Of a stretch of 64,000 nucleotides of DNA, positions 46,691 to 59,656 are shown piece after piece. The translations under genes were made by a program, and so were the position numbers. The notes below the pieces were generated by a model, which saw only the letters and a list, made by a program, of their open reading frames with translations, did not search any database and was not told the DNA's origin. Source of the stretch: Bathymodiolus brooksi (Eukaryota; Mollusca; Bivalvia; Mytilida; Modiolidae); contig OY804582.1 in NCBI GenBank assembly GCA_963680875.1, positions 48,564,646 to 48,628,645 on the forward strand, given 5' to 3'. The stretch's first letter is position 1; every line of letters begins with the position of its first letter.

Positions 46691-48673
46691 ATTTACACCC
46701 GGTTTTTGATGGAGTTCGTTTTGCTTATTTCTTTAGTTTATCAAATAAAGTTGTATTTAATACATCTCGCCGCTGGCAGGAATTGAACAACAATAATGTA
46801 TAGGTATTAACTTTAGTCTATAAACTTGAGAACAACTGGTGTATATATAGTATAGTTTAAAACAATCGGTGAAGTCTATGACTAAGTGTTTTGTGTACGA
46901 TAGGTCCAACTGTGTTCCCACATATAATGCAGATATTTTGATTTCCCGTCATATTTCGACTTTTTATCTACTGCCCTGTATCACAAAATAAGAATAAACT
47001 TACTACGAAAAGGCACAAGAAGGAACCTATTCAGAATTAGGTCCAGCAGATTGGACTAGTGCTTCCGATTTGCCGAGACATTTGCATCTTCTTCTGAACT
47101 AGTGCATCGAATGGCGCCAAAAACCAAATGCAATTATAGACCCTAGAAGATCACCTTCCCGGATAGCGCTAAGCAGTTGTTAGAGCCATCTAAGATGACC
47201 GCTAAGTTCTCTTATTGGATGTGATATGTCCATGCTCTTCGTTTGTACTACTGCATCAACTGTGACCAAACATAACAATCATAGCCCCTATTTCGTCGAA
47301 TATGCATAGATTTTTGTCAAACAGCATCAATAAATAAATTGATCTCTTTTTTACATCAAACAAGGTGCTCACGAATGTAATTTAATGCTCAGATTGTATT
47401 AAGGAAAATAAACGTTTCGAATTCAACAATAAAAGACAAACATATGATGTTTGGATATATCAATGGGGGACATATAATGGAAATATATGTTAATATTATT
47501 ATTTATTTTCAGTAAATTTTCCTTGTGGAAAATTCGTAACAAGGTCAAATATGATAGAGTACCCATACATGCACAATCACTGTAACTCGCTCAAAAAATC
47601 TGGGATCTATCAATAATAAATGCAATTGACAAAACAATGGATAGTATTGTGTAACTGTTGTGGTCGACTGTAAATAAATCCGTTTAAATAATTAGACAAT
47701 GCTTCTGTTACAAACATACATACTTTACGCGGTATACTTGTTTTAGATGTAATGGTACACTCGATTACCTATATTGTATGACATGTAATACATCTAACCT
47801 ATGCAACAAGTTGTGACTTTTTTGTTTTTTTCTGTTTTATTTATTTATATATACATTTCAATGGTAAGAAATACATAAGAATGTTAAGATTGTTAGGATG
47901 ATAGTAAATAGTGTAGAATTTTTGAATTTTTGATTGACACAAAGATGTCACATTGATTTAACAATATATTTAAATTGTAGATATGTTTAGCAAATGTATA
48001 GATTTCAATCAATCATAATTATATAAATAAAGAAGATAATAGTAAAAGCGATATTTTACACACCAAAGTCTTAAATATCTCTACCAATAGTGGATAGAAA
48101 TATTAAAAAGTCTTAAATATCTCTACCAATAGTGGGTAGAAATATTAAAAAGTCTACACAATTACTCATCAACAGTTTAAGAAAAAAAAATCCCTTTTCC
48201 ATGTTTATTTATTAATGTAATACATTTAAAGGATTTGTAAGCTTTCAAGCTGTGGCCTAGTCATTTGTACAAGTATTTCACTAAAAACTTTGATTATGTA
48301 AATTAAACAAGTTTTCGTTCAGTAATGTCGCTGAGAACTTTCATATAATGAGCACCTTAAGATACCTACATGTTCAAGCAAAATAGTTCAACTTGTCAAC
48401 AAATTAAGTTTATAATCACAAAATTATCTACTTCCTGCTCAACTAAGTATAGAATATTGTTTCATCTACTCATTAAATAACGAGGGTAATCAATGTGTTT
48501 TACAAAGCAGTCTATTTAACAATGTGTATCATGAAAGAAAGTTTAAACAGTAAACAGTGATGGCCAACTATTCCACCAATATCGACAACACGATCGAATC
48601 ATATCTCATCTTAACTCACCTGAACACAAAATAAGAATACGACATATGACTATGGAAATCAAGGTCCTGTCTT
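46691..48673. other. gene-free stretch
   Basis: AT-rich. At 48071-48153 a 42-43 base unit (CTTAAATATCTCTACCAATA) occurs twice in tandem. AATAAA occurs near 46744. No exon was recognised. Confidence 0.5.
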
Positions 48674-48827
48674 GGCAACACTATTTCAGTAATATAGTGG
48701 CGGTCAGTTTTATAGATGGAGTATCCCACAAGTCACTGACAAACTTTATCACACAATGCTGTTTCTAGCACACCTGACATTGAGCGGTATTAGAACTCAC
48801 ATTTTTAGTGGTTATAGGCACTGATTG
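48674..48827 (-). repeat. SINE A, part left of the retrotransposon
   Basis: Inverted SINE A body (GTGGCGGTCAGTTTTATAG, GACAAACTTTATCACACAAT), broken after GTTATAGGCACTGATTG. The missing head end resumes at 52623. Confidence 0.85.
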
Positions 48828-51800
48828 GATTTTTAGCAAATTGTGTCCAGTTAGATTGTATTGTCAATTGCAAAACTGTAGGTCAAAATAAAAACATCAA
48901 AGAAAATAAAGAGGCACCAGATAAGTCTTGGTCAGTAACAATTGCAAACCAAGATACGTACAAGTCAAGCATCTCCACAACATCCATGATGGTGCTGACA
49001 AGAAAAACCAAAACTATCAAATATGATAGACTGGTATTGACATACCTATGTAGCATTCTCCCAACAAATTCATATGCGCCTGAGCCAAACCCTGGTCCAC
49101 CTAAATACCCCTGTGGATCCTGCAACAAAGCTTGCACTTGGAAACAAAAAGCGGTATGTTGTGACAGTTGTGATCAGTGGTACCACATAAATTGCCAAGG
49201 TATCGACGAGAAAATCTATAAAATACTAGATAAAAGCAATCTCTCATGGAACTGTATAAACTGTGGTATGCCAAACTTCTCCACAACTTTTTTCAATAGT
49301 ACCATACCTGAATTATCGAATACCTACTCAGAATTAGAAATAAGCAATGATTCTGAAAATGAAAGTACTGATAATATTGGATTACCAACATACACATCAT
49401 CACCAATCCAGATAAATCAAACACAGTCATCATCGACAACCAAGAAAAAGCAAGGTAAAAATAAAAAGGACACCCACACGTCAAAAAACTCTGAACCACT
49501 AACAGTGCTTACAATAAATTTTCAGTCGATAAAGAACAAAAAACCTGAAGTAGAACTTATCATTGAATCTTGTAAACCCAGCATAATATTTGGTACCGAG
49601 ACATGGCTCTCAAATGACACCTCTCCATATGAATACATCCCATCCTCTAAATACAGCATTTATACAAAAAACAGAAAGGATGGCTATGGGGGAGTATTAC
49701 TGGCTATCTCAAACCAGCTGACATCCACACAAATCACAAAAGCAGGTACCGATTTAGACCTTGATACAAACTGCGAAAATGTGTGGGCAAAAATATCATA
49801 TGAAGGCAACAAACCACTTTACCTTTGCACATACTATCGACCACCATCCGATAAAGGTGAATCATTAGAACAACTTGGTATCTCACTGAATAGAGTTTTA
49901 TGTAAGAAAACAAATTCTAACATCTGGGTAAGTGGCGATTTCAACCTTGGCCACATAGACTGGAATACACCAGCAGTCATACCTAACAAACCTGAAGCTT
50001 CACTACACCAACAACTCCTCGATATATTACATGACAACAACCTAACACAAGTCATAAACAAGAACACCCGAAAAGACACAACACCAGATCTGCTGTGCAT
50101 GACAAACCCATCATTTGTCAATAGAGTAGAAACATTACCACCAACCGGTGCGAGTGATCATGATATAGTTTACAGTGAAATAAACCTAGCCCTGCCGCAA
50201 AATAAACAAGCTCACAAAATGTTAAACTACAAAAAGGCACAATGGGATCAAATAGAAAAAGACCTCACTGAAACTTGCAAACAACTAAAAAAATATCAGG
50301 ATAAAATGAGTCTAGACGAATTATGGAACATCTTCACAACCAATGTCCAAGAGACTATCCATAAGCATATTCCAACAAAAAGCATTGGCAACAAATCAAG
50401 ATTACCTTGGGTAAATAACCAACTAAAAAAGCTAATTAACAAGGAAAACAAGTTATATAAAAAGAAAAAACATAATCCCAAGTATAAAGAACAATATCAG
50501 AAAACTAAAGCCAAGCTCCAGAACGAAATGAGAAACTCATACTGGCGATATATAGAAAACATGATTTTTGATATTGAAATAAATGAACCAGATCAACCAA
50601 GCTTCAAAAATACACCCAAAAAACTTTATTCTTACATAAAAAGCCAGAAAAATGAAAACACCGGCATACGAAGTGAAGGTACCCTACACTCAAATCCATC
50701 TGAGAAAGCAAATATACCAAACAAACAGTTTCAATCTGCTTTTACATCTGAAGCAAACACTAACATTCCAGAAAAAGGTCCTAGTACTCATCCCACAATG
50801 GAACCCATAAAAATCTCTAGGGATGGTGTTTATAAACTCATCAAAAACATAAACCCTAGTAAAGCTACTGGTCCCGACACCATCGCAGGCAGAGTACTGA
50901 AAGAAAATATTGATATATGTACAGACATCCTCACATTATTATTCACCAAATCATTGGAAACAGGCAAAGTACCATCTGACTGGAACCACGCAAATGTCAC
51001 GCCTGTACTCAAAAAAGGAGATAAACACAACCCAGGTAACTACAGACCTATATCCATAACATGCATAGCTTGCAAATTACTCGAACATATTTTTGCCAGC
51101 AACATGATGCAACACCTAGAAACCAACAACATACTTTATTAATTACAGCATGGATTTAGGGCAAAACGATCATGTGAGTCACAAATAATTTCTTTAATAC
51201 ATGATTTATCACAAAACAATGACAAAAATATACAAACAGATTTAATAATAATGGACTTTGCAAAAGCTTTAGATAAGGTACCACACAAAAGACTGCTGTA
51301 CAAAATGAAATACTTTGGCATATCAGAGCAAATCATAAACTGGGTTAAATCTTTTCTCTCAAACAGAACTCAAACAGTACTTTTAGAAAATATGACATCA
51401 TCAAAAATACCATTCACATCCGGTGTCCCACAGGGTACAGTTCTTGGACCAATACTTTTTCTAATCTACATTAACGACCTTCCTGAATACATCAAACATA
51501 GCCGTATCCGACTTTTTTCAGATGACAGTATGACCTATCGACAAATCAAATCACAAAGCGATTGCCTCAAGCTCCAAGAAGATCTCGAAGCTGCTATTAA
51601 ATGGGAACTAGACTGGCTCATGTCATTCCACCCAGACAAGTGTAACATCATGAATATAACAATCAAGAGAAATCCAATCCACTTTTACTATAACATGCAT
51701 GGCCATATATTAGAATCTGTTCAACACGCAACATATCTAGGTGTCACAATCTCAACAGACCTAAAATGGAACACCCACATCCAACAAACTGCCGCCAAAA

Positions 51801-52622
51801 GCAAACAAATCATTATGTTTTATCAGAAGAAATCTAAAAGTACAATCACAAACAATAAAAGAACGAGCATATCAAACCCTAATAAGACCCAAATTAGAAT
51901 ACTGCTACACTGTTTGGGATCCTCACACAAATGAAAACATCAACTCGCTAGAAAAGGTACAGCGACAGACAGCCAGGTATACATGCAACAGACATCATAA
52001 CACCAGCAGTGTGTCTGAGATGTTAAACACCATTAATTGGCAAACTCTACAAGAACGCCGACTAAGAACTAGGCTCATAATGTTTCACAAAGTAATAAAT
52101 GAAAATATCGCTATCCCTACACAAAATATATTACTTCAGAGCCAGTCTACGACAAGATCTTCCCGAAAAGACTCCTACAGACAAATCCAATGCAATAAAG
52201 ACAATTATAAATTTTCTTTCTTTTGTCAAACCATTAAAGACTGGAACAAATTATGCCCGACATAACCAAAAACACCACTACAGAATCCTTCAAGGGTGCA
52301 CTCACTCACAATGTGCTCCTTGATACTTATCCACACAAAATAAAATAAACAGAAATCATATTGTTATCATGTTTTTATCTTAATAAATGAAAAATAAAAA
52401 ATAAAAAAATTGTAAAAATCCAAAAAAATTAAAAGACAAATTGTTAAAACTGATAATATAAAACTAAAAAATAATAATAATAATTATATCAAATAAATTA
52501 TCTATGTTCTGAAATTTTTTATAAATTTGAAAACATTTAACCAGGCATGCGCCGGAAAGTAAACATCAGTACATTGATGGTTTTCCGTAACCAAAGAAGA
52601 AGAAGAAGGAGAAGAGAGAGAG
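48828..52622 (+). mobile_element. CR1-like non-LTR retrotransposon, nearly full length
   Basis: About 3.8 kb inserted into a SINE A copy, which fixes both ends. The 5' leader is about 160 bases, followed by one long coding region (48986-52265, broken twice). The 3' end is AT-rich with GGCATGCGCCGGAAAGTAAA and a (GAA)n-like tail. The same 3' end occurs at 7918-8102. No long target-site duplication is visible; a few SINE bases between the two halves seem lost. PHD finger plus apurinic endonuclease plus reverse transcriptase is the order typical of CR1-type elements in invertebrates. Confidence 0.88.
48986..52265 (+). pseudogene. CR1-like ORF2: PHD finger, endonuclease, reverse transcriptase; one stop, one frameshift
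   Basis: Residues 31-38 read APEPNPGP, a 2A-like motif. A PHD finger follows at 43-93 (CGSC, CCDSCDQWYH, WNCINC). The endonuclease starts at about residue 171, with INFQSIKN, GTETWLS, YYRPPS, SGDFN and ASDHD. The reverse transcriptase has PSKATGPD, NYRPIS, MDFAKALDKVPH, SGVPQGTVLGPILF and FSDD (usually FADD); its catalytic Asp residues are present. TAA at 51140-51142 interrupts between NNILY and LQHGFR in the same frame. About 51830 one extra A in AGAAGAAATC shifts the frame; the C-terminal part (LIRPKLEYCYTVWDP, NHNTSSV-like) continues to 52265. Such an element encodes its own target-primed reverse transcription; this copy should be dead as it stands. Confidence 0.9.
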
Positions 52623-52672
52623 TTGTAAATCCAACCAGCATACCAACACGACCACGACGGCCCCGCCAAAAT
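52623..52672 (-). repeat. SINE A, part right of the retrotransposon
   Basis: TTGTAAATCCAACCAGCATA and CACGACCACGACGGCCCCG match the head end of SINE A (compare 19660-19702). It continues the copy broken at 48827. Confidence 0.8.
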
Positions 52673-54821
52673 TGGCCAAGGTTTGTTGTCTATATACAAG
52701 GAAGATTGACTCAAGTTTTAATAATAAATAGATAGGTGATTTGGTAAAGTGATTAAATTAGTCTTGAGTTTGACCATCAATAATATAATAATATTCACAA
52801 GTTAATCCATTGTAAACATATCTATTTTAATGTTTCCACCTAGTAGCGTCATCCGTTTTACATTTATATATAAATATTGTACCTAACATATGGGAGTCAG
52901 CATAAAAAAGGAGATAAAATATGTCATTTGAATGAAAAAACAACAAATCTGAAAAAAGCAACATGGACAATAACAGCTTGATAATTATGCTTAGGTTGAG
53001 TTCACGCACGTATTGCTAATACGTTCAGTCATCTTTTTGGGTATCAGTGTATTTGCTTATAACAAATTTGAAGATTTAATAGAATTTAAGATTTCTGAAA
53101 AAATAAAATTGCAAATAATTTGTATAATAGAGCATATTGGAATCGGAGAGAACAGAAATGTGTAGGAAAGAACCTCTTGAAAATAAATCATTTGCACATT
53201 TCCGGCTTTGATTCTAAAATTATACGTTTTACAGGATTTACTTTCCTGTGAGGCAAAATAGTCCCCTTTCATGCAAAGCTCAATAAAATTAACATATTTC
53301 CCCTATAATTTGTTTCAAACTGTTAATGTTGTAGCAACTTGTGAATGATTTACTTGCTATACAATTATCCTCTGATATTTTACATTGTTCAAATATCCAC
53401 AAATTATGAGAAAATATATTCAAATGCGTTGTTATTTCCATTATTCTTGCCAGACCGAGAACCAGATTGTCCGTTGTAAGGGAAACAACTCGTATGAAAA
53501 AGATATAAAAACGTATAAATTTAGAATCAGATCGGGAATGTGGAAAAGGTATATTGTATATATACAGTGTATATGTTTGGAAAACTGCACGTAAAAGACA
53601 ACATTATGTACAACACTTTCTAACAACCTCTATATAATGGATAGCACCAGAAAATATGGTTAGCAACTGGTCATCAAAGACATCTTCTAACAAACGGGTG
53701 CTCATTAGAAACTGTATGATGTACGTATATAATATTTAGTATTAACCTAATATCACAAGTTACTTTGAGATCCAGTGGGACATACATATTGTATGGTTGT
53801 CACCTGCTTAGATGTTTGTATAATATACTTTATTTCATGTGACTGTATAATGAACACCGAAGAGGGCATCGAGAGACTGGCAACATTGAGTACACAAGAC
53901 ACAGGACGGAGAAAAACAAAACAAATGATAAAAACACATTATAGAAAGCTATAAAGATGAGCAACCATCAAATTACCAGTGGTGAACCTAGGTTGTTGTT
54001 TCCTGCTTCTTGTAAGACACCCGCCGTGTTGCTCATATAGCATTGAACAGTTCAGTAAGAGTTTGCTCAGTAATATAGGATTCTTAGTGCAGAATGACTA
54101 ATATAACTTCTACACTTTGACGATTAGATTTCGGAAATACTTTGCCACGAAAAAAACCCAACTAAATTATGAACAGTACACTAACGTCAGTTCCTTGTTT
54201 GTTCAAATCATGACTTTACAAGACCCAATTATGATTTTATTTAAAAGAGGAAGAAAGAAACATTTACTACATTTCTTAATGATTTCCTTCTATTGCATTT
54301 CATTTGTTACTACATGTAGACCAGCAGTGTTAAGTAGCATACATACAAATAAAGTCCAACATAAAATCATGTAAATATATAGTATCATTGGGTTTGCTTT
54401 GTGGAAATGAATTTCTCAGAGCAATACCATATCGAAAGCGAAGCACGAGTTGCAATGATAAGTAAATGTCGAGCAAAGATAAAGTTAGATATGAGAAAGA
54501 GAACCACCGGAAAAGTATAATGAAAAAAAAGAAGGCTACAAAAATTGGCGGGAATATCTCATTTCATAGGATGAGTGCATTAATTTGTCTGTGTTACATT
54601 CGTACTATTATTTACTGTTTAAAGTCTTCTCAAGTAACTGCTATAATCTTTTCATTTTTACTTCTAATCTATATGTTCCTGGTGTTGTTTGTGATACTGC
54701 CCCAGGTTTATATTTTGCATTTCTTTCTTCCGATGTTCCTCAGTTGTCTTCTCTTGACTAATAAATTCGTCTTTAATTTACGGTGTAGGGTTAGAATGGT
54801 ATTTGACGCGACTTGAATATT
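52673..54821. other. gene-free stretch with an M-like copy
   Basis: 53850-54040 is an M-subfamily copy (GAGCAACCATCAAATTACC, TGTAAGACACCCGCCGTGTT). A 116-codon frame at 54466-54816 is AT-rich with a chance hydrophobic stretch and no recognisable family. Nothing else was seen. Confidence 0.5.
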
Positions 54822-54992
54822 TCAGGTATATGGTGGCGATCAAATCTATTCATGGAGGAAATCTGAGCATTCTGATAATACCACCGACCTGTCCTAAGTC
54901 GCTGACAAACTGTATCACATAATGTTTCATCGAATATCTATTGGTTACGTATGCAGTTTTAAGTCCAACAATTGTTGGATCATGATCACGAC
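54822..54992 (-). repeat. SINE A copy, internally deleted
   Basis: It has TATGGTGGCGATCAAATC, GACAAACTGTATCACATAAT and the head end GATCACGACGTCCCC. The B-box region is missing. Confidence 0.65.
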
Positions 54993-55042
54993 GTCCCCTT
55001 TACATATAAAATAAAATAAATATAGTGTAACTTCTTGAGGAC

Positions 55043-55300
55043 AGTGAGTGAGTGATTGTTGATTAGTACCAACACAGCAATTTTTCAGCTATATCATGTC
55101 GAGAACAAGTTAACTTGCAATGAAATGATAATCAGGTCCGCTTTGTACTAGTCCAACACGCTTAGTTGGATTGTTATAGTGCTAGCTCAGTAAAACAACA
55201 TTCCGTGGGTAGACATGTCACTCCGCTCGGACACATTATCCTTATTCTGAGCCAACAAGATATTTGCCCTTAATCCATGTTTAGTGGAGAAGCAACAAAT
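55043..55300 (-). repeat. SINE B copy
   Basis: It has GCTATATCATGTCGAGAAC, TTATAGTGCTAGCTCAGTA, GGGTAGACATGTCACTCCG and GGAGAAGCAACAAATAC. The tRNA-like head is absent. Confidence 0.7.
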
Positions 55301-56244
55301 ACATTTTTTGTAATTTTAATGTCACATACTGTCAATAAATTGAAAATTGGACATTGTAGCACGAATTCAGTGTGTTTGTTTTACTTGGTCAGTCGAAATC
55401 TACATGCATTTAGTTGCATGCAAGTTGCATGCGTGCCAAAAACTATCATGTCACTGAAATTTTTCCTTGAATAATATTTCATAATTACATTTTATGAAGC
55501 ACACATTTCCGCAGTTTTCATGTTTGTTTGTTTCATGGTGTTTCAACAATATTTCAGTTATATCGTGCGTGTAGCGTTTCCGTTTTTTATCGGAATAGAC
55601 GTCCTTGCAATAAAGAGAAAAAGGGGTAGATACTTTTAGTAAAATTGTGTTGCTTATTTAGACAGATTCTTATGACCAATAGTTTCTTTTTAGCAACGAC
55701 AATATCCGTTTTGTAAATATGGCTGACGTGGAAATTGCAATACGTCAATCGATTTGAAAATAACACACACCGTAAAGGGAGATACATTTTATTTTGGGTA
55801 TGATATTTACAAGTTGCTAACCGGCAGAAGTGATGGAATATCATAATTCCTCATTGTAATGATGTACATTCAACGTTTGCTTTTTACGATTTACGATTTA
55901 CGACTGCTCCGACCTAGTCGGTAATTTGCGACCAAAAATGTCGCATATCGGAAGTCGGTAAACGGTCGTAAATCGCAAAGACAGTCGTACGACTAAGTTT
56001 ACGATTTACGAGTTTTTTTTTAAACTGACAGCTGTTTGACATTTAGAAAGCTGAAGCATTTTAGACTTATCCTCCTTTTAGCATAGCAAATCAAAAAGAT
56101 TGTAACTTGAGTGGGATGATATACAAAAGATAACGTGTATAATTAGTATGACGTCGGCCAAATAAAGATGCAAATAAAGTGAGGCAGCTGTAGCGCCCAA
56201 ATTAAGGGGAAGGGAACCTCTGTTGCCAGTACAAAACATTTATA
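55301..56244. other. gene-free stretch with hairpin
   Basis: A small SINE A tail lies at 55520-55570 (CATGGTGTTTCAACAATATT). 55881-56013 is an inverted-repeat segment with repeated TACGATTTACGA at both ends and GCGACCAAAAATGTCGC inside. No gene was recognised. Confidence 0.55.
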
Positions 56245-57135
56245 CAATACTTTGATTAGTCTCCAGGAGCTGTTTCTGAGCCGGTTGAATAACTTTTGGT
56301 GAAGTATAAATGTATCTAGTGTAGCAGTCTGATGACCACTTACCTAAAGTTGGATTAAATGATCCTCAAGTCTAGGTGCATGAGCAGATGTAGCTACTCC
56401 AATTCTGAAAGAGTGACCATTATAATCACTAGACAAACCTAACTTATCGAGCAACAGTTTAATATATAAGTAAGGGTAATAACAAAATTACCGAACTCCG
56501 AACAATCTTTCAAAGGGAAAGTCAAAACTCATAAGTATATAAACAGACCAGATCAGTCTACAACCGGAAAACTGGGAAAACCGTAATGACCCTGACTTGG
56601 TACAGGCATTTCCAAAGAAATGGTGGGCTGAAACAGATCTTACGGCGCCAAACCTACCGCTTTCATTACGGTTCAAATGTTCCGGTTGTCACTATGGCAG
56701 CATTTATAACAATACTGGAACAATATAGGTAAAATAGTAGCTAACGCAGTACTAAATCCAGTGAGGAGGGTGAAACATTTATCGTGAACCATCTCCATCA
56801 ACGACCACGAGTCCCCTGAAGTAACAAATAATTAAATGGTCAAAGGTTTCTTTTAATCTGATAAAAAAATGTTCAGTGTCAAAAGATTCTAGAGATTGCC
56901 TTATCTGAAAACAGAGCAACTAGCATAACCTGTTTTATCAAGTAGAATACGTATACCTTGTCTAAAAGCACACCTATCAGTTATTTGAAGATCATTTAAA
57001 CATAAATTATAATCAAGGTCCAACTGATTTAAAATTGTGAATTCTCCGCATTTTAAAAATCCAATAAAATCTGCATAAGACAAGGGGAACCCACAGGTTG
57101 AATGGGTACACAGGGGTAATATATCATTTCTATAA
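56245..57135 (-). pseudogene. tyrosine recombinase remnant (DIRS/Crypton-like), broken
   Basis: Read on the - strand: SYADFIGFLKCGEFT-like text near 57060 (relatives have FLRCGEF, so the first catalytic Arg appears as Lys), then RQGIRILLDKTGY. After a stop and the R1 insertion it continues KLLLDKLGLSSDYNGHSFRI (the H-x-x-R motif), EDHLIQL, and, after a one-base frameshift, GKWSSDCYTRYIYTSPKVI with the likely nucleophile Tyr. Such recombinases move DIRS, Ngaro and Crypton elements; which type cannot be told, since no reverse transcriptase was seen next to it. Not functional. Confidence 0.7.
56473..56731 (+). repeat. dispersed repeat R1, copy 2, inside the recombinase remnant
   Basis: Nearly the same as 4686-4956. 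It separates the middle from the C-terminal part of the recombinase remnant, so it was inserted after that element. Confidence 0.8.
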
Positions 57136-57181
57136 ACTACAATTATGCTGTGATTTATATTTAATAACAAGACGCAATAAG

Positions 57182-57212
57182 AAGAGTTTGAAGATACCAA
57201 AGGGACAATCAT
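57182..57212 (+). repeat. repeat M tip
   Basis: AGTTTGAAGATACCAAAGGG is the start of repeat M. Only about 30 bases are present. Confidence 0.5.
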
Positions 57213-57849
57213 ACCTATGTTGTAAGCAGGAAGATGTACATATAATGTTAATATGAAAAGTAGTACCTTACTTGAACCTGTTTTAATTATAATGATAGAC
57301 TTTTAGAGCACACGTTCCAGTGCCAGATAAAGAACAGGGCTTGGTGAACTACATTCAGGGGTCGCCAGAAATTAAGCTACTGCATTTGTAATTGAAGAAT
57401 GCAAGTGTGCTGAATTATCCCTTTAAAGATGAATTAATGAATGTTTAATAATAACAATAAAATGTTGGTCTTGCCCATTACATCAATTTGTTGGTACTGG
57501 CATTCCTGATTACAATGACACTACTTCATACTCGCTTAGGACCTGTACAGGAAATCGGTCCTTCCATCGACACTTTCGTCCTTTTGGAATAGCCTTATAA
57601 TCTTATTTCAAGCCTCTGAAATTCGTGCTTTTGTTAACTATAGCTGGTACCTCACTGTATTTACAGCAAACGGAATAATTAGCCGGTCCTGATTCGTTCC
57701 TATTTATATTTTACTGGTGACCAGTTCTAACTACCCATTCATTCAAACTATGGTATCCCCTGGTTACTCATGCAATGTTTGGGTTCAAACAAGTTTTAAG
57801 TGTATGTTGTGTACATCGTTGTGTGCCTTTTTCTGGATCAACAAAATTA
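57213..57849. other. gene-free stretch
   Basis: No gene or clear repeat was recognised. Confidence 0.45.
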
Positions 57850-58090
57850 CCAAACGTAATATTTCTTAGTAAAGCCAACATCATCTATAAAGCGGGAGAT
57901 GAAATTAAAGGTAAATGACCGGGATAGCTTATTTATATTTCTCTTGAGAAGCCACTGTAGGCTGTGGGCATCACACGAATAAATGAACAAGTCGGTCAGA
58001 AGAGGTGCACAGTTGGTACCTATAGTCATCCATCATATAGTTTGTGTGGGCGACATCATAAATTGATCGACCATCACAAGGATTTCCAGC
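57850..58090 (-). pseudogene. Penelope-like reverse transcriptase fragment
   Basis: On the - strand the frame reads IGTNCAPLLTDLFIYSCDA, then about 25 residues on FISRFIDDV. Penelope-like elements have MGTNCAPL...DLFL and YIDDVL at the same spacing, the latter carrying the catalytic Asp pair. Upstream text (QTIWMTIGTNC) also fits. About 60-80 residues remain; it is a decayed fragment without a GIY-YIG domain. Confidence 0.65.
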
Positions 58091-59640
58091 ACTCAATTAT
58101 TTCTGGACATCTTTCTGATGGATCTATTATACCATTAATTCTTTGATTCTGGTTTGTACTGAATAGCTACCAGGGTAGAAGGATCCCGGATGGAGGAAGA
58201 TGTCCCCCTGTCCACACCCCAGCAAACTAAAGTGAGGGTACTAGTTATTGCCTCCCCCTTTTTGGCTAAAATTGGCTAAATATGAGCTGATGAATTATGA
58301 CATTTCACTTGACGGACAGTTCATGTGTGTATTCCGTCACATATAAATATCAATAATATTCTTTTTTGGCTGTAATCACTGATTATAAATGTCTTATGTT
58401 ATGACATTCTATACTGTTTACAGAGACATGGTAAATAAGCTTAGTATGACACGTAGGTGATTATAACGATAACTAGTTGTTGTATTTTAACAATGACTTC
58501 AACATTATACAAAGACTTTAAAAGGTTGTGATAGAAAAAAAAAGATTACGAGCTCGTGTCTTTGTTTGGTATATGAAAATAAACTTTAAATAAATGTTTT
58601 ATTTATGATAATGAACTTACTTACAATGTTTCATAAAAACCTCAAAATAATTTTATATTATAGAACTTTAAATTATTGTATGCTTCATTTTGTTCGGATT
58701 TCATTCATACTCTTAGTCTATTCATCTCACACTACATTCTCTGTTTACCTGTTCGTCATGGATAAAAATAGGTAAATCAGTAAACATCACCACCTTTAAA
58801 ATAAATGTTATTTATAAACAACGTCAGAGATGATTTAAGAGCAATTCTATGTAATGACCAACATGGGTCGGAAATGGTATATCACGAATTTTGAAAGTTG
58901 TTAGACACAATGATAGCCTTGCATTAGAGTAACAAAACCTTGCAATGTTTTCCGGTAAAACATTCTGGTTACCATAGCAACAACTATTTATCTATATATG
59001 AAATCTGTTGACCTAATGGTAGTTGCCATATCGCTTATATTCAATAAAAACATATATTTATACTGGTTTTGACAGCTGCTTCTGTATCAATTGATGATCT
59101 GAATATGTTCATCTAACAATATAGAAAATATTAGTGATTCTAATGCTTTCGTTTTTTAAAAAGGCTTATTGAAAGTTAGTTTCCTTAGGTTAATATGGGA
59201 AAATCACAGACAAATTCAAATCAGTCTTACATAAAAACGCAGCATAGGAAATTGTTCATATTTTGCTATTAGCCTTGGTTACATATGTACAAACTAACAA
59301 CAAATTATCTCAATGGGGATTTTTGTCACTAATTAATAATCCCTTGGACAAAATCTATGTAATTTGCCATCTGTGCCCCAAAACAATTCTTAGAAAATAC
59401 TCATTGAACAGCCTCCGTGAACTCAGTACTAAATCTGGATACAAGAAATCGTATTCAGAATACAAATTGTCTATAATGTAACAGGTGGGGCCCCTACAGT
59501 GTGTGAAATATTTATTTTAGCTTTATTTTGAATAAGAGTTATCTTTCTCTGTATCTAAGTGAACTCTCCTTCTAGGAGGTATGTTAAGTCCTTAAAATGA
59601 TTTGCTTACACGATTTATCTCCGTATAGCATCATGAATTA
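58091..59640. other. gene-free stretch with a weak Cys-containing frame
   Basis: A 72-codon frame at 59263-59481 contains ICHLCPKTILRKYS and ELSTKSGYKK. It has one C-x2-C pair but no recognised family. It could be a remnant of the same unit as 59657-59948. Confidence 0.35.
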
Positions 59641-59656
59641 CAGAATATCAATGAAA

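Noticed and set aside
54466..54816. 116-codon frame with a hydrophobic segment
   Set aside because: AT-rich chance frame next to SINE and M copies, with no splice or family support.
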